NCBI GenBank assembly: GCA_026397725.1
Contig: JAPLUI010000245.1
Location: forward strand, 1-62,106
From: Verrucomicrobiota bacterium
GTDB lineage: Bacteria; Verrucomicrobiota; Verrucomicrobiia; Verrucomicrobiales; Akkermansiaceae
Direction of reading: 5' to 3'
DNA length: 62,106 nucleotides
The notes under the pieces were generated by a model. The model saw nothing but the letters and a program-made list of their open reading frames with translations. It had not been told where the DNA came from and ran no database searches. This document shows positions 53,606-61,938 of the stretch, piece after piece (within the stretch, counting starts at the first letter, position 1; each line of letters starts with the position of its first letter). A program made the translations under genes and the position numbers.

Positions 53606-56440
53606 ATGACAACCAAATCTCCCATCAGACGCAGTTGGTTTGCAGGCGCGGTGTTGGCGTGCATGGCGTGCCAGGGCGTTCACGCGGAGGTGCGGCTGCC
53701 TGCCATCTTCAGCGAGCACATGATTGTTCAGCGCGGCAAGCCGGTGCCGGTCTATGGCACGGCGGCGCCGGGCGAGCAGGTTGCGGTGAAATTCCACGGG
53801 CAAACGCTCACCACCACGGCCGATGCGCAAGGGGCCTGGCAGGTGAAGCTCGCCGCCATGAGTGCCGACCCGGGTGGCCAGGCCATGACCATCAGCGGGA
53901 CCAACACGCTCACCTTGGGTGATGTGCTCATCGGGGATGTGTGGCTGTGCAGCGGCCAGTCTAACATGGACATGCGGCTTGGCGGCTGCGAGCGGCCGGC
54001 TGACGTTGCCAGCGCGCGGTTTCCGGGCATCCGGCAATTCTCGGCACCGGCCACCTCATGGCAGGTCTGCACTCCGGAAGCAGCCCCCCAGTTCTCCGGA
54101 GTGGCCTTTTACTTTGCACGCAAAATCTGGCAGGAGCACCACGGCACGATCCCGGTGGGGCTCTTGCTGGCCTCGGTGGGCGGGACCAAGATCGATTTGT
54201 GGTTGGCGCCGGAGGGCCTGATAGACATCCCCGTGCTGCATCCGCTCTTCCGCCAAACCGGCGTGCCCGGCGGACCGTTTTCCCTGTTCAACAGCTTGCT
54301 CAGGCCGCTGGCACCCTTCGGCATCACGGGCGCGATCTGGTATCAGGGCGAAAACAGCGAGGTGACCACCCAGTCGCCGGACAGTTACTATCTGAAAATG
54401 AAAGCCCTGGCCCGGGGGTGGCAGCGGGTCTGGGCAATGGATGATTTCGCCTTCTACTATGTGATGATCGCCAACTGGGGCGAACTGCCCAAGGGGCCCG
54501 CGCCGGAAATGCTCAAAGGCGGTTGGGACGCCGACACCCGTCTGCAACAGGCCAATGCGATGGCCCTGCCGCATGCCGGTTGCGCCTCGGCCCTTGACCT
54601 CGGGGATTCATCCATGGGGGATCGCATCTGGCAAGGGTGGCATCCCAAGGACAAGCTGGATGTCGGCGAGCGTCTGGCGCTGTGGGCCTTGAAGAACGAG
54701 TACGGCCGCGCCGACCTGGTCACGAGCGGGCCGATCCTGAGCCATGTCACCGTCGCAGGCAACACGGTGGTGTGCGCGTTCGAGCACACCGGCAAAGGCC
54801 TCATGGTGGGATCGAAAGAGTGGTATCAGCCGACCCGGGAAGTCCCCGGCGGCAAACTCCAGCGTTTCGTCATCGCCGGGGCCGATGGCGTGTGGCACGC
54901 TGCGGACGCCGTCATCAGGGACCGCACGGTGCTGCTGTCCTCGTCGGCGGTGGCCGTGCCACGCAAAGTCTCCTATGCCTGCTGGCAGAACCCCGAAGGA
55001 TGCAATCTCTATAACCAGGATGGCCTGCCGGCGGCACCATTCCTGGTGGAGGATGTGACCAGGCAACATACCATCACCGCCTCCGCCGGAGAGGGCGGAG
55101 AGATCTCACCGGCGGGAACAGGGACGTTCCTGCCGCGGATGACCGCGCTTTACACGATCACGCCCAAGCCGGGCCATTTCATCCAGGATGTGAAGGTGGA
55201 CGGCGTTACGGTGGGTTCGGTTAGGAGTTATACCTTCGATCCGCTGGCGGCCAATCATACGCTCACCGCAACCTTCGCCAAGACCGCGCCAAAGTACACG
55301 ATTGCGGCCAGCGCCAGCGGCGGGGGCACGTTGACTCCTGGCGGCGCCGTGCCGGTCGCGCAGGGTGAATCCCAGGCCTTCGCGATTGCCCCGGACGGTG
55401 GCAACCAGGTTACGGTTAGTGTTGACGGGGTTGCCCTTGGCCAGCGTTCCGGCATCGTCTTCAGTGATGTCCGCACCAACCATACCCTCGCCGTCGCCTT
55501 CGCCGGCACCATCAAAGCCACGGCCGGGTATGGCGGAACCATCACCCCGGATGGCGTGGTGCCGGTAACCCATGGTTCTAACAAGACATTCGCGGTCGCG
55601 CCGCTGGCCGGATACGCCATCGCCGGCCTCAAGGTGGATGGCGTCAATGTCGGCGCACTCGGCACCCATACGTTTTCCAACGTGACGGCCTCCCACACGC
55701 TTGCCGCAACGTTCAAGAGCACGGGAAATCCTGGCGTTGGGGCGGTGCCGAGACCGGATCAATTGCTGGTCGCGTGTCGCGGCGACGCGCTGCCGGCGAT
55801 GGGCGGCATCACTTCCTGGCCATCGTTGCTGGCGGCTGGCAAGCCCTTGAAGTCAATCGGCTCTCCCACAGTTGAGATCCTCGACGGCAGACACTATGCC
55901 TGCTTCAAATACGAAACAGGGGACGGTTTTTCCGCAGGCAGCTACCCCTCGCCGATTGCCTGTGAGGGTGCCAGCATCGTGGTGGTGGCCAAGCCGCTCC
56001 GCAACGGTGCCGGGGCTGGCTGGACCTCCATTGTCGATTTGTTCTACGACCGCCTGGTGCTCGGCATTCGCAACGATTCGGGCTTGGTGTGTGTTCGCCG
56101 CAACGGCAGCGTGGAGAACAGCAGCAAGCCGATTCCCGACGCCCAAATCACCATCCTGAGCCTGGTGGTGCAGCCCGATGGCAGCTACCAGGTCCATGCC
56201 AACGGCGCCGAGCTGATGTCTAACAAAACAACCAGCGCGATGACCTCGCTGGTGCCGGGCGTCGCCGGGCCCTATGCGAACAGTATCACCCTCGGCCGCA
56301 ACGCTCCCGATGGCTGGACCGCCTTCAACGGAGCCCTCGGTGACGTGTTTGTGTACAAGGTGGCCTTGAGCACGGCAGAACGCCTGCAACTGGAGGCGGC
56401 CATTGCAAGATCACTGGTTGGAGAGATCCCGCCGCCATGA
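53606..56440 (+). CDS. secreted sialate O-acetylesterase with repeat and LamG-like tail
   Basis: 944 residues from ATG 53606; signal peptide SWFAGAVLACMACQGVHA. An N-terminal beta domain (LPAIFSEHMIVQRGKPVPVYG) precedes the SGNH esterase with CSGQSNMDM (Ser nucleophile), IWYQGENS and the DLGDSSMGDRIWQGWHPKDK region carrying the Asp/His pair. It should remove O-acetyl groups from sialic acid or other acetylated polysaccharides outside the cell. Three tandem 70-residue InlB/Big-like repeats follow (ITASAGEGGEISPAG, FIQDVKVDGVTVGSVRSYTF, YAIAGLKVDGVNVGALGTHTF), then a LamG-like C-terminus (FNGALGDVFVYKVALSTAER). It fits with the glycan-degrading genes elsewhere in the window. Confidence 0.87.
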   Translation: MTTKSPIRRSWFAGAVLACMACQGVHAEVRLPAIFSEHMIVQRGKPVPVYGTAAPGEQVAVKFHGQTLTTTADAQGAWQVKLAAMSADPGGQAMTISGTNTLTLGDVLIGDVWLCSGQSNMDMRLGGCERPADVASARFPGIRQFSAPATSWQVCTPEAAPQFSGVAFYFARKIWQEHHGTIPVGLLLASVGGTKIDLWLAPEGLIDIPVLHPLFRQTGVPGGPFSLFNSLLRPLAPFGITGAIWYQGENSEVTTQSPDSYYLKMKALARGWQRVWAMDDFAFYYVMIANWGELPKGPAPEMLKGGWDADTRLQQANAMALPHAGCASALDLGDSSMGDRIWQGWHPKDKLDVGERLALWALKNEYGRADLVTSGPILSHVTVAGNTVVCAFEHTGKGLMVGSKEWYQPTREVPGGKLQRFVIAGADGVWHAADAVIRDRTVLLSSSAVAVPRKVSYACWQNPEGCNLYNQDGLPAAPFLVEDVTRQHTITASAGEGGEISPAGTGTFLPRMTALYTITPKPGHFIQDVKVDGVTVGSVRSYTFDPLAANHTLTATFAKTAPKYTIAASASGGGTLTPGGAVPVAQGESQAFAIAPDGGNQVTVSVDGVALGQRSGIVFSDVRTNHTLAVAFAGTIKATAGYGGTITPDGVVPVTHGSNKTFAVAPLAGYAIAGLKVDGVNVGALGTHTFSNVTASHTLAATFKSTGNPGVGAVPRPDQLLVACRGDALPAMGGITSWPSLLAAGKPLKSIGSPTVEILDGRHYACFKYETGDGFSAGSYPSPIACEGASIVVVAKPLRNGAGAGWTSIVDLFYDRLVLGIRNDSGLVCVRRNGSVENSSKPIPDAQITILSLVVQPDGSYQVHANGAELMSNKTTSAMTSLVPGVAGPYANSITLGRNAPDGWTAFNGALGDVFVYKVALSTAERLQLEAAIARSLVGEIPPP

Positions 56441-56446
56441 GCCAAC

Positions 56447-56743
56447 TCACGAGGGCCCGCCCGCCGTGGCGGGAACCTCTTCCAGGTTGGCGCGAAGGCT
56501 GCCGATGAGGTTGTTCACGATGCGGGTGCCGGGAAAGGCGTTGGAGCCCCAGACCCCATCAAGGACCCCATCAAGGATGAAATGGTTTGCTGACGTCGCT
56601 GGCGATTGAATCAGAGCGGGGTGCCAGATTGGAGGTCCCGTGAGAAAGACCGGCAGCCATTCACGGGCATAGCGTTCGAAGAGTTCGAGCTTGGTGAGCG
56701 TCGACTCGGTGAAGGGCTTATCGTCAATCTCTTCGCTGGGCAT
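56447..56743 (-). pseudogene. truncated TcmP (three-Cys-motif partner) gene
   Basis: 98 residues. Residues 14-35 (STLTKLELFERYAREWLPVFLTG) match the start of TcmP proteins, in which the next part normally leads to a DCFAGPG-type motif and a total of 250-300 residues. Here the family match ends at GPPIW and the remainder (HFILDGVLDGVWGSNAFPG) is unlike TcmP, so most of the gene is lost or replaced. It lies 13 bases after the DUF5131 gene, its expected partner, and converges with the esterase gene, whose stop is six bases away. Confidence 0.6.
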
Positions 56744-56756
56744 CGGGCGGTATTAA

Positions 56757-57548
56757 TCACATAAGCGAATTGCATTCACGGGCGGCACGTTCGCGCTCTC
56801 CTTTTCCGGGAGCGATCTTGGGTTGGTTCAACGGAAACTCGTCGTAGTTTTTCCTGTCGAGTTGCCGACCATGTTTTGCTTTTTGCACGCCGCCCCATTG
56901 TTTGAAAAAGAAGGGAACGTCGGCCGCGTGGCAAAGGTCGCGGATGCGGATCACCCAGTCCCGATGCAAGGGCCGTGCCCCGGGGCCGCTTTCACCACCG
57001 ACGATGACCCAGTCGATGCCGCTAAGGTCAAAGGGTCCGAGATCTTCGAGCAACGGTTCAATGGAAAGGAATTTCATGGTCGCGCCAGATTCCCGAAGTT
57101 TCTTGATCCGGGGCAGTCCATGTTGTCGGTTCTCCACGCTCACACCCCACCAGATGTGGCGGCAAATGGCGGCATCACGCAATGCCCCCCTCAGTAGTTT
57201 CCCCATGCGGTCGGGGCGCTTGGTCAAAACCTGGTAGGTGTGCCAGTCAGCACCCCGCATGACGGCGGAGACTTTGCGGATGTACTCGTCCGGAACCCCT
57301 TGGTGGAAGAGATCGCTCATGGAATTGACGAAAATCCGGCGGCTCGACGACCACTTGAACGGCTCGGACAGTTTTTCCGGGACCAAACGGAGATCGAAGC
57401 CCTGTTCAAAGGGATGGCCCGGCACTCCACGGAAACGCTCCGCAAAAGTCTTTGCGTAGCAGTATTTGCAGCCGGGACTGATCTTGGAGCAGCCGCGGAC
57501 GGGGTTCCACGTGGCGTCGGTCCATTCGATTTTGGAGGAGAGGCTCAT
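56757..57548 (-). CDS. DUF5131 (phage Gp37/Gp68-like) three-Cys-motif protein
   Basis: 263 residues from ATG 57548; the frame is open upstream but the family starts with MSLSSKIEWTDATWNPVRGCSKISPGCKYCYA, here complete. The three cysteines C-x7-C-x2-C resemble a radical SAM-type iron-sulfur site. Other motifs: LSIEPLLEDLGPFDL, DWVIVGGESGPGARPLH and PFFFKQWGG. Members occur in phages and defence islands and often pair with TcmP; the reaction is unknown. Its ATG overlaps the stop of a DUF1156-like remnant (ATGA), so translation may be coupled. This gene looks intact among broken neighbours. Confidence 0.85.
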   Translation of the reverse strand: MSLSSKIEWTDATWNPVRGCSKISPGCKYCYAKTFAERFRGVPGHPFEQGFDLRLVPEKLSEPFKWSSSRRIFVNSMSDLFHQGVPDEYIRKVSAVMRGADWHTYQVLTKRPDRMGKLLRGALRDAAICRHIWWGVSVENRQHGLPRIKKLRESGATMKFLSIEPLLEDLGPFDLSGIDWVIVGGESGPGARPLHRDWVIRIRDLCHAADVPFFFKQWGGVQKAKHGRQLDRKNYDEFPLNQPKIAPGKGERERAARECNSLM

Positions 57549-57700
57549 GGGGTGTTTTTTTGAACAGTATGCGGAGAGAGTGAGCAATGCAAGGGATTTC
57601 CCGTTTGGCTGAGTTCCTCGCGGTTGTTGGCCTTGCGCTCCTTGTAAGCCTCGGCCGAGAACCGGGCGATCGGGAACTGAGTTCCGATGAAGGTGGGCAT
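57545..57700 (-). pseudogene. N-terminal stub of a DUF1156-type protein
   Basis: A 51-residue frame from ATG 57700 begins MPTFIGTQFPIARFSAEAYKE and continues RKANNREE. The FIxxQFP...SxExYKERKA pattern is the start of DUF1156 proteins, large methyltransferase-like components of an anti-phage gene set, in which GKWWGRKPL normally follows. Here the sequence leaves the family at once (LSQTGNPLHCSLSP) and ends in a stop overlapping the DUF5131 start. So only the first 30 or so residues of a protein of about 900 survive. Confidence 0.6.
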
Positions 57701-57714
57701 GGGCGAAAGGAGAA

Positions 57715-58149
57715 TTATGAAGGAGGAATGATGAAGTAGGCTGCCGGGCCACCGGGGAGGAGCGAGGCGTCGATGCCCGCGTCGAAGGTGGCGAAGCGGC
57801 CGCCGTTTTTCACGGCGAGGCCGAGGAGGTAGAGGTCGGTGAGGTGTTTGGATGTCGAAAGCGCAGGAAAACAGCGCGTGTCCGCGAGGGAGAGCTTGTC
57901 GGGCCAGAACTGGTGGCCGGGTGCGGCGAGGAGGCGAAGCAGGATTCGCCGGGCGTCCGCCGGAGAACCGACGTTGCGCGGGTAGCGCGGCTGACTGAGA
58001 ATGCGGAGGAAAGCGTTTTCGGTGAGCGGGCACGTCGCCCAGCCGCCGGGCACGGCTTCGTTTTCGAAGAATCGCAGCGCGGCGTTTTCGTGCTCATGGC
58101 CGGCATCACCCAAAGCGATCAGCACACTGGCGTCCAACAAGGTGATCAC
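57715..58149 (-). CDS. PIN-domain toxin, VapC type (module 1)
   Basis: 144 residues. PIN-domain acidic residues are in place: Asp6 in LLDASVLIAL, Glu44 in LTENAFLRIL, Asp in HLTDLYLLGLAVKNGGRFATFD (two positions). VapC toxins are RNases that cleave tRNA or rRNA. The start overlaps the stop of its antitoxin by four bases (58146-58149), the normal VapBC layout. It stands between the antitoxin and the DUF1156 stub. Confidence 0.87.
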   Translation of the reverse strand: MITLLDASVLIALGDAGHEHENAALRFFENEAVPGGWATCPLTENAFLRILSQPRYPRNVGSPADARRILLRLLAAPGHQFWPDKLSLADTRCFPALSTSKHLTDLYLLGLAVKNGGRFATFDAGIDASLLPGGPAAYFIIPPS

Positions 58150-58436
58150 GGGCGGTTTGGGTGCAGGGCTTTTTGCAGGTCTTGTTCGTCGATCTCGTCC
58201 TGGATGGCCTGGATCTGTTCAAGCGTGACTTTTTCGCCGGGGCGGCGCTTGAGACGAAGGATGCCAAACGGCCCGAGTTCAAACTTTTCCGGGTCCGGGT
58301 TTTCCATTTCGGCGGCGGGCCTGATTTCGCGGCGCAGGGCGCTTTCAACCACGGCCTTAAGGGTGGTTTTCCGGCGTGCGGCGAGGGTCTTGGCCTCGAT
58401 GAGGAGGTCGTCGGGAAGGTCGAGGGTGGTTTTCAT
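58146..58436 (-). CDS. ribbon-helix-helix antitoxin, VapB type (module 1)
   Basis: 96 residues starting MKTTLDLPDDLLIEAKTLAARRKTTLKAVVESALR, a standard ribbon-helix-helix DNA-binding N-terminus, with an acidic C-terminal toxin-neutralising tail (EKVTLEQIQAIQDEIDEQDLQ). It would repress its own operon together with VapC. The 80-bp direct repeat copy A lies 16 bases upstream and may contain its promoter. Confidence 0.87.
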   Translation of the reverse strand: MKTTLDLPDDLLIEAKTLAARRKTTLKAVVESALRREIRPAAEMENPDPEKFELGPFGILRLKRRPGEKVTLEQIQAIQDEIDEQDLQKALHPNRP

Positions 58437-58452
58437 ACGGGTGACGATATGG

Positions 58453-58532
58453 TTTTACGGCGGCCCGTCAATCCCGGTTTAGAGTCCGAGCGAAAGCTGC
58501 GAGTGGGCGAGGAGTTCGCGGCGGGCTTTGGG
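58453..58532. repeat. 80-bp direct repeat, copy A
   Basis: Matches copy B (59323-59402) at 77 of 80 positions. On the minus strand it encodes PKARRELLAHSQLSLGL, a stop and about 25 bases of leader ending 16 bases before the first antitoxin. Just before it the minus strand reads FIEIQFP, which resembles a DUF1156 N-terminus, so copy A seems to join a gene start to a gene end. Confidence 0.85.
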
Positions 58533-58569
58533 GAACTGGATTTCGATGAAGGATGAAGCTCTTCATCCC

Positions 58570-58995
58570 TCATCCCTCATCCCTCATCCGTTCAAGAACG
58601 ACGGTGGCGGGGAGTTTTTTGGCGGCCTTCTCGAAGGTGATCAAGGTGTGGCCAGCAGACTGGCTGGCCCCGTGGATGAGGCGATCCACAAAGCCGGGCT
58701 TGGCGGTGGCGAGGCCGGGGAGGGCTAGGATTTCGGTGGCCAGGACCGTAGCGGTGATGCCGCTTTCCTGCGTCAATCTCAAGAGCAGACTCAAGGCTTC
58801 CGATTTGGAGACTCCGTAGTAGGACTGGAGCGCGAAATAGGCCTCGGCCAGCACATGATCGCTGACGAGGACGGGGTATTTGGCGGCGATCTGTTCATCC
58901 AGGAAAGCGAGCGCGAGCCGATATTGCGGAACCGGGTCGCCTACGAGCAAGCGCATGACGACGGAGGTGTCCAGACTACAGCGACCAGCAATCAT
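58570..58995 (-). CDS. PIN-domain toxin, VapC type (module 2)
   Basis: 141 residues. Asp9 in SLDTSVVMRLL, Glu in HVLAEAYFALQSYYG and Asp in GFVDRLIHGASQSAGHTLITFEKAAKKL fit a PIN RNase; the last acidic site is Glu where Asp (TFDKA) is usual. It differs clearly from module 1, so the modules are not recent duplicates. The C-terminal codons lie in a GATGAGG-type 7-bp tandem repeat (about 58566-58590). It overlaps its antitoxin by four bases. Confidence 0.87.
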   Translation of the reverse strand: MIAGRCSLDTSVVMRLLVGDPVPQYRLALAFLDEQIAAKYPVLVSDHVLAEAYFALQSYYGVSKSEALSLLLRLTQESGITATVLATEILALPGLATAKPGFVDRLIHGASQSAGHTLITFEKAAKKLPATVVLERMRDEG

Positions 58996-59306
58996 GACCG
59001 GTTGGCAGCGAGTTTTTCCGCGTATTCGGCGGCGGAGCCGCGAGCGATGGCCTCTTTGATGTCATCCATGTCGTGGCTCATGCCCGGCTTGAGGTATTTC
59101 CGACTGGTTTTCAACCACGGGAACCTTTCAAAATCGGCTTCAGTGAGAGTCTCCTCGGGTGGCGCTGCTTGCTGCGGAGGGGCCGGAGCTTCCAGCCAGG
59201 CCTGGAAAAGCTGGACGGCGACCAAGCGGATGGGGCGGCCTTCGAGAGCGCTGCGGGCTTTGACGCGGCGGTAGAGATCGTCTGGGATTTCCAATGTGGC
59301 TTTCAT
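58992..59306 (-). CDS. ribbon-helix-helix antitoxin, VapB type (module 2)
   Basis: 104 residues starting MKATLEIPDDLYRRVKARSALEGRPIRLVAVQLF, a ribbon-helix-helix DNA-binding head, followed by a proline-rich linker (APAPPQQAAPPEE) and an acidic tail with FERFPWLKTSRKYLKPGMSHDMDDI. It shares only the first few residues with the module 1 antitoxin. Copy B of the 80-bp repeat lies 16 bases upstream, exactly as copy A does for module 1. Confidence 0.86.
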   Translation of the reverse strand: MKATLEIPDDLYRRVKARSALEGRPIRLVAVQLFQAWLEAPAPPQQAAPPEETLTEADFERFPWLKTSRKYLKPGMSHDMDDIKEAIARGSAAEYAEKLAANRS

Positions 59307-59322
59307 GCGGATGACAGTAAGT

Positions 59323-59402
59323 TTTTACGGCGGCCCGTCAAGCCCGGTTTAGAGCCCGAGCGAAAGCTGCGAGTGGCCGAGGAGTTCGCGGCGGGCTTTG
59401 GG
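59323..59402. repeat. 80-bp direct repeat, copy B
   Basis: Same 80 bases as copy A with three changes. Here it is the 3' end of the DUF499/DUF3780 chimera, coding PKARRELLGHSQLSLGL and the stop at 59349, plus leader for the module 2 antitoxin. Distance between copies is 870 bases. Confidence 0.85.
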
Positions 59403-60581
59403 CGAGAGTCCCTCGCCTTTGACGAAGGGATTGTCGGCAAGGGCGGCGCGGAGGGCCTTGCGCCAGCCGATGCCCTTTTGCATGGCTTGGCCCGTGGTGG
59501 CGACCGTCATGGTGAAGAGCCACCAGCGTTCTTCGGGGGCAAGGGCATCCCAGTTGCGCAGGGCATTCGGAATGTCATCTGGCGACGCGTCTTCCACCGC
59601 CCAGCACAGGATGCAAAGTTCCTTGCCGAGGGACGGGTGGACGGGAACGGGTTTCGCCGGGTTCTTCTGGAATTTGTGGGTGGGGAGGCCGTTGGCGCGG
59701 AGGCGGCGGTTGGCATCATTGAGGTAAGTATGGCCGTTGCCATCCTCCTCAACCGAAAGCTCGCGAATGGAAACCTCGGGTGACGGTGGTGGGAATGGCC
59801 CCCGCCGGACGTGATTGCCCTCCTCGCGCCAGTGGCCACGACGGATGCACTTTGCTTTCAAGTCATCCTCAATGCTTTCAAGGGCGCGGGTCTGTCGGGC
59901 CGAATCAAGGACCTTCTGAAAAGTATCGCGGGAACCAGTGAGGAAGATGACCCGGTTCTTGTATTGCTGTTGGGCCCACCACGCCTGCCAGTCGGAGGAA
60001 ATTGGCAATTGGTTCGCCTGACCACCGGGCCGGACTATGACAAGGGTGGTTTTCTCCTGCTCGACTCGAATTTCGTCCGGGGGAGGAAAAGCATAAACAG
60101 CCTGATAACAGTCACGTATAAATGGGGTGAAATATCCAGGTTTCCCATCCTTACCTATCAGGTGCTCGCGAAGCATGCGGTCCACGGTCTCCGAGTGGAG
60201 CGAAAGGGCCGTCGAACGGAGTTTGGCGGCGAGGTTCTGCTGGTTCTTGAAGAAGAGACGTCCGTCCGCAGAGTTGTGGAGATACCAAGCGCGGGTGGCG
60301 AGTTGGTCGAGGACCTTGGCCTTGAAGGTGGAGAGGTCGCGCCCGGGCCGCTGGAGGCAATCGACGAGTTGATACTCGCGCAATCCGTGAATCGCACCTG
60401 GAGTTGTGGACAGCGAAGCAACAAGGACCAAGCGGGCGGCATCAGCGGCGTCGGTGTTACCGTTTGCTGCGTCGATTTGCGCTACCTCGGCATCCCCGCC
60501 ATGAGCAACATCGTGGGCAATGGCTTCGCTGAGGCTGGGATAAATCGTCCGAATTTCGGAGGCAATTTCATCGACGTTCAA
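59349..60581 (-). pseudogene. DUF499-DUF3780 chimeric remnant of an anti-phage system
   Basis: The frame is open for 410 residues but is assembled from pieces. Residues 1-240 match the central part of DUF499 ATPases (AIAHDVAHGGDAEVAQID, RLVLVASLSTTPGAIHGL, RAWYLHNSADGRLFFKNQQNL, YKNRVIFLTGSRDT); the P-loop N-terminus is absent because the frame begins at the integrase-element border. About 200 residues are then skipped, and WREEGNHVRRGPFPPPSPEV resumes DUF499. From about 300, LGKELCILCWAVEDASPDDIPNALRNW and APEERWWLFTMTVATTG match DUF3780, another component of the same system. Two internal deletions kept the frame. Start is TTG at 60581. The original large ATPase cannot work. Confidence 0.7.
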
Positions 60582-61167
60582 ACCTCAAAAATCAACACTC
60601 AGCACTCATCAATCTCCTTCCAACCGCCGACACCACTACCGCCTGGTTCGACGCCTTGGCCCGCTCCACCCACCTCGCCGACTGGCAGTTCAGGCAGGCC
60701 GTGGATGCGTCGGACGCGTCGGACGCGTCGGACATGTCGGACGCGTCGGACATGTCGGACATGTCGGACATGTCGGACGCGTCGGACGCGTCGGACATGT
60801 CCTGGCACACGGGATTCCCGGCCTCCCCTGGGTCGCCGCCTTCTATTGGCAGGGACTGGCCGACCAGGCCCGCTCGCCGCCGCCACCCTCTGCCCCCATC
60901 CCCGCACCGAAAGAATCGCCCGCCACCACCTCCATGAGGCATCCATGCAGCGCCAATCCATGCTCGCCGCCCGCAAGGCGGCCATCCCCAAACCCGCCAC
61001 CAGCCACTGCCCGCGCCAACTGCATTGCCACGCGGCTGCTTGAAAATCACTACGACCTGCGGACGGTACAAGAGTTGCTCGGTCACACCCACGTCAACAC
61101 TACCCGGATTTACCTCCACGTCCTCAACCAACCCGGCCTCAGCGTCCGCAGCCCGCTTGATTCCTGA
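60582..61167 (+). pseudogene. decayed integron-integrase-like tyrosine recombinase, copy 2
   Basis: Plus-strand counterpart of 14485-15065. The leader and 5' part are nearly identical: STHLADWQFRQAVDAS, the 9-bp array, then a degenerate middle, RHHLHEASMQRQSMLAARKA and IPKPATSH. A one-base insertion in the LRHSFA catalytic region shifts the frame to CIATRLLENHYDLRTVQELL, then GHTHVNTTRIYLHVLNQPG and VRSPLDS. The latter keeps the GH box, nucleophile tyrosine and the RSPLD tail typical of IntI-related enzymes. Its 3' part differs much from copy 1, so the two elements are mosaics. The element's left edge truncates the DUF499 remnant. Confidence 0.75.
60707..60796. repeat. 9-bp tandem array, 10 units
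   Basis: Ten units of GCGTCGGAC or ATGTCGGAC, the reverse complement type of the array at 14867-14938. In the integrase frame it encodes repeated (Ala/Met)-Ser-Asp in place of the QAVDA-LxxL helix expected in this domain. Confidence 0.85.
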
Positions 61168-61176
61168 AACAAGGAG

Positions 61177-61196
61177 GGTGGACATTCTTGTCCACC
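61177..61196. repeat. GACAT-core palindrome, copy 3
   Basis: GGTGGACATTCTTGTCCACC is a hairpin with the same core as copies at 41-60 and 45391-45410. It begins ten bases after the integrase remnant stop. The remaining sequence to 61530 shows no gene. Confidence 0.6.
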
Positions 61197-61530
61197 AGCC
61201 AACGAGAAGCCCGTGTGACGCCTGATCTGCGGCTCTAACGGACATGATCTCTCCCCAAGCCCCTGTAACGCACGCACTCCCATTCCGCACCGGACCGGTC
61301 CCGGCATTGCCCTGTTCGCAGGGCCACGCCGGCTAGCCAGCCTCGAGCCTCCGGCGCCTACCCAAAAGCGTGATGCTGAAATTCCGGAAGAAAGCGCTTC
61401 CCCGTCGCTGAATTCCCTTGCGTCGGGGTTCGAAGCCGTGCATCCTTCCCCCGTGTAGGCCACTTTTCGCAACGTAAGGCGACGCGTCGCGATCAATCAC
61501 GACCAGTCGCAGAATACTCTGTTCCGCAAA

Positions 61531-61938
61531 ATGAAAGATCAATGGCATTTCAACTGCGACTTCCTTCGTTCACTAAGTAATTGGATCGCCGGACGACAGT
61601 ATGACGCACCATGGGATCGACAGCCGCAAAAGTGGTACCGCAGGTGGCGAGCTCACCTACTCTTTCTACCTATTTCTTACCTAATACTGCCCCTTGTGAT
61701 TTTTGACTTCACCGATACGGCTGTCCAGTACGACGGTCAGGAATACTATCACGGACGCCTGGTTGCAATTGGTCCTCGTCCGCGATACTGGGTGCCCAAT
61801 GCAATGCATGGATTTGACATTCCGGGGGGACCAGATTACACGGAAGACAGCTGGCCATTTGTCGTCTGGAAGCCAATCTGCATCCTTTACTGCATTGCAA
61901 AGGGATTTGCGATGCCTGGTGACGTGACGTATCCCTAA
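61531..61938 (+). CDS. hypothetical membrane protein, AT-richer
   Basis: 135 residues with one hydrophobic segment (about 43-61; LLFLPISYLILPLVIFDF) and aromatic-rich flanks (QYDGQEYYHGRLVAIGPRPRYW). I recognise no family. Base composition is clearly more AT-rich than most of the window, like the lipoprotein at 13783-14298, and the gene lies next to integrase debris, so recent transfer is likely. The start at ATG 61531 gives a basic/aromatic N-terminus; no ribosome site is clear. Confidence 0.55.
   Translation: MKDQWHFNCDFLRSLSNWIAGRQYDAPWDRQPQKWYRRWRAHLLFLPISYLILPLVIFDFTDTAVQYDGQEYYHGRLVAIGPRPRYWVPNAMHGFDIPGGPDYTEDSWPFVVWKPICILYCIAKGFAMPGDVTYP

Noticed and set aside
61400..61450. tRNA-like GGTTCGAAGCC
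   Set aside because: Only the T-loop-like string is present; no acceptor stem or anticodon arm can be folded around it.
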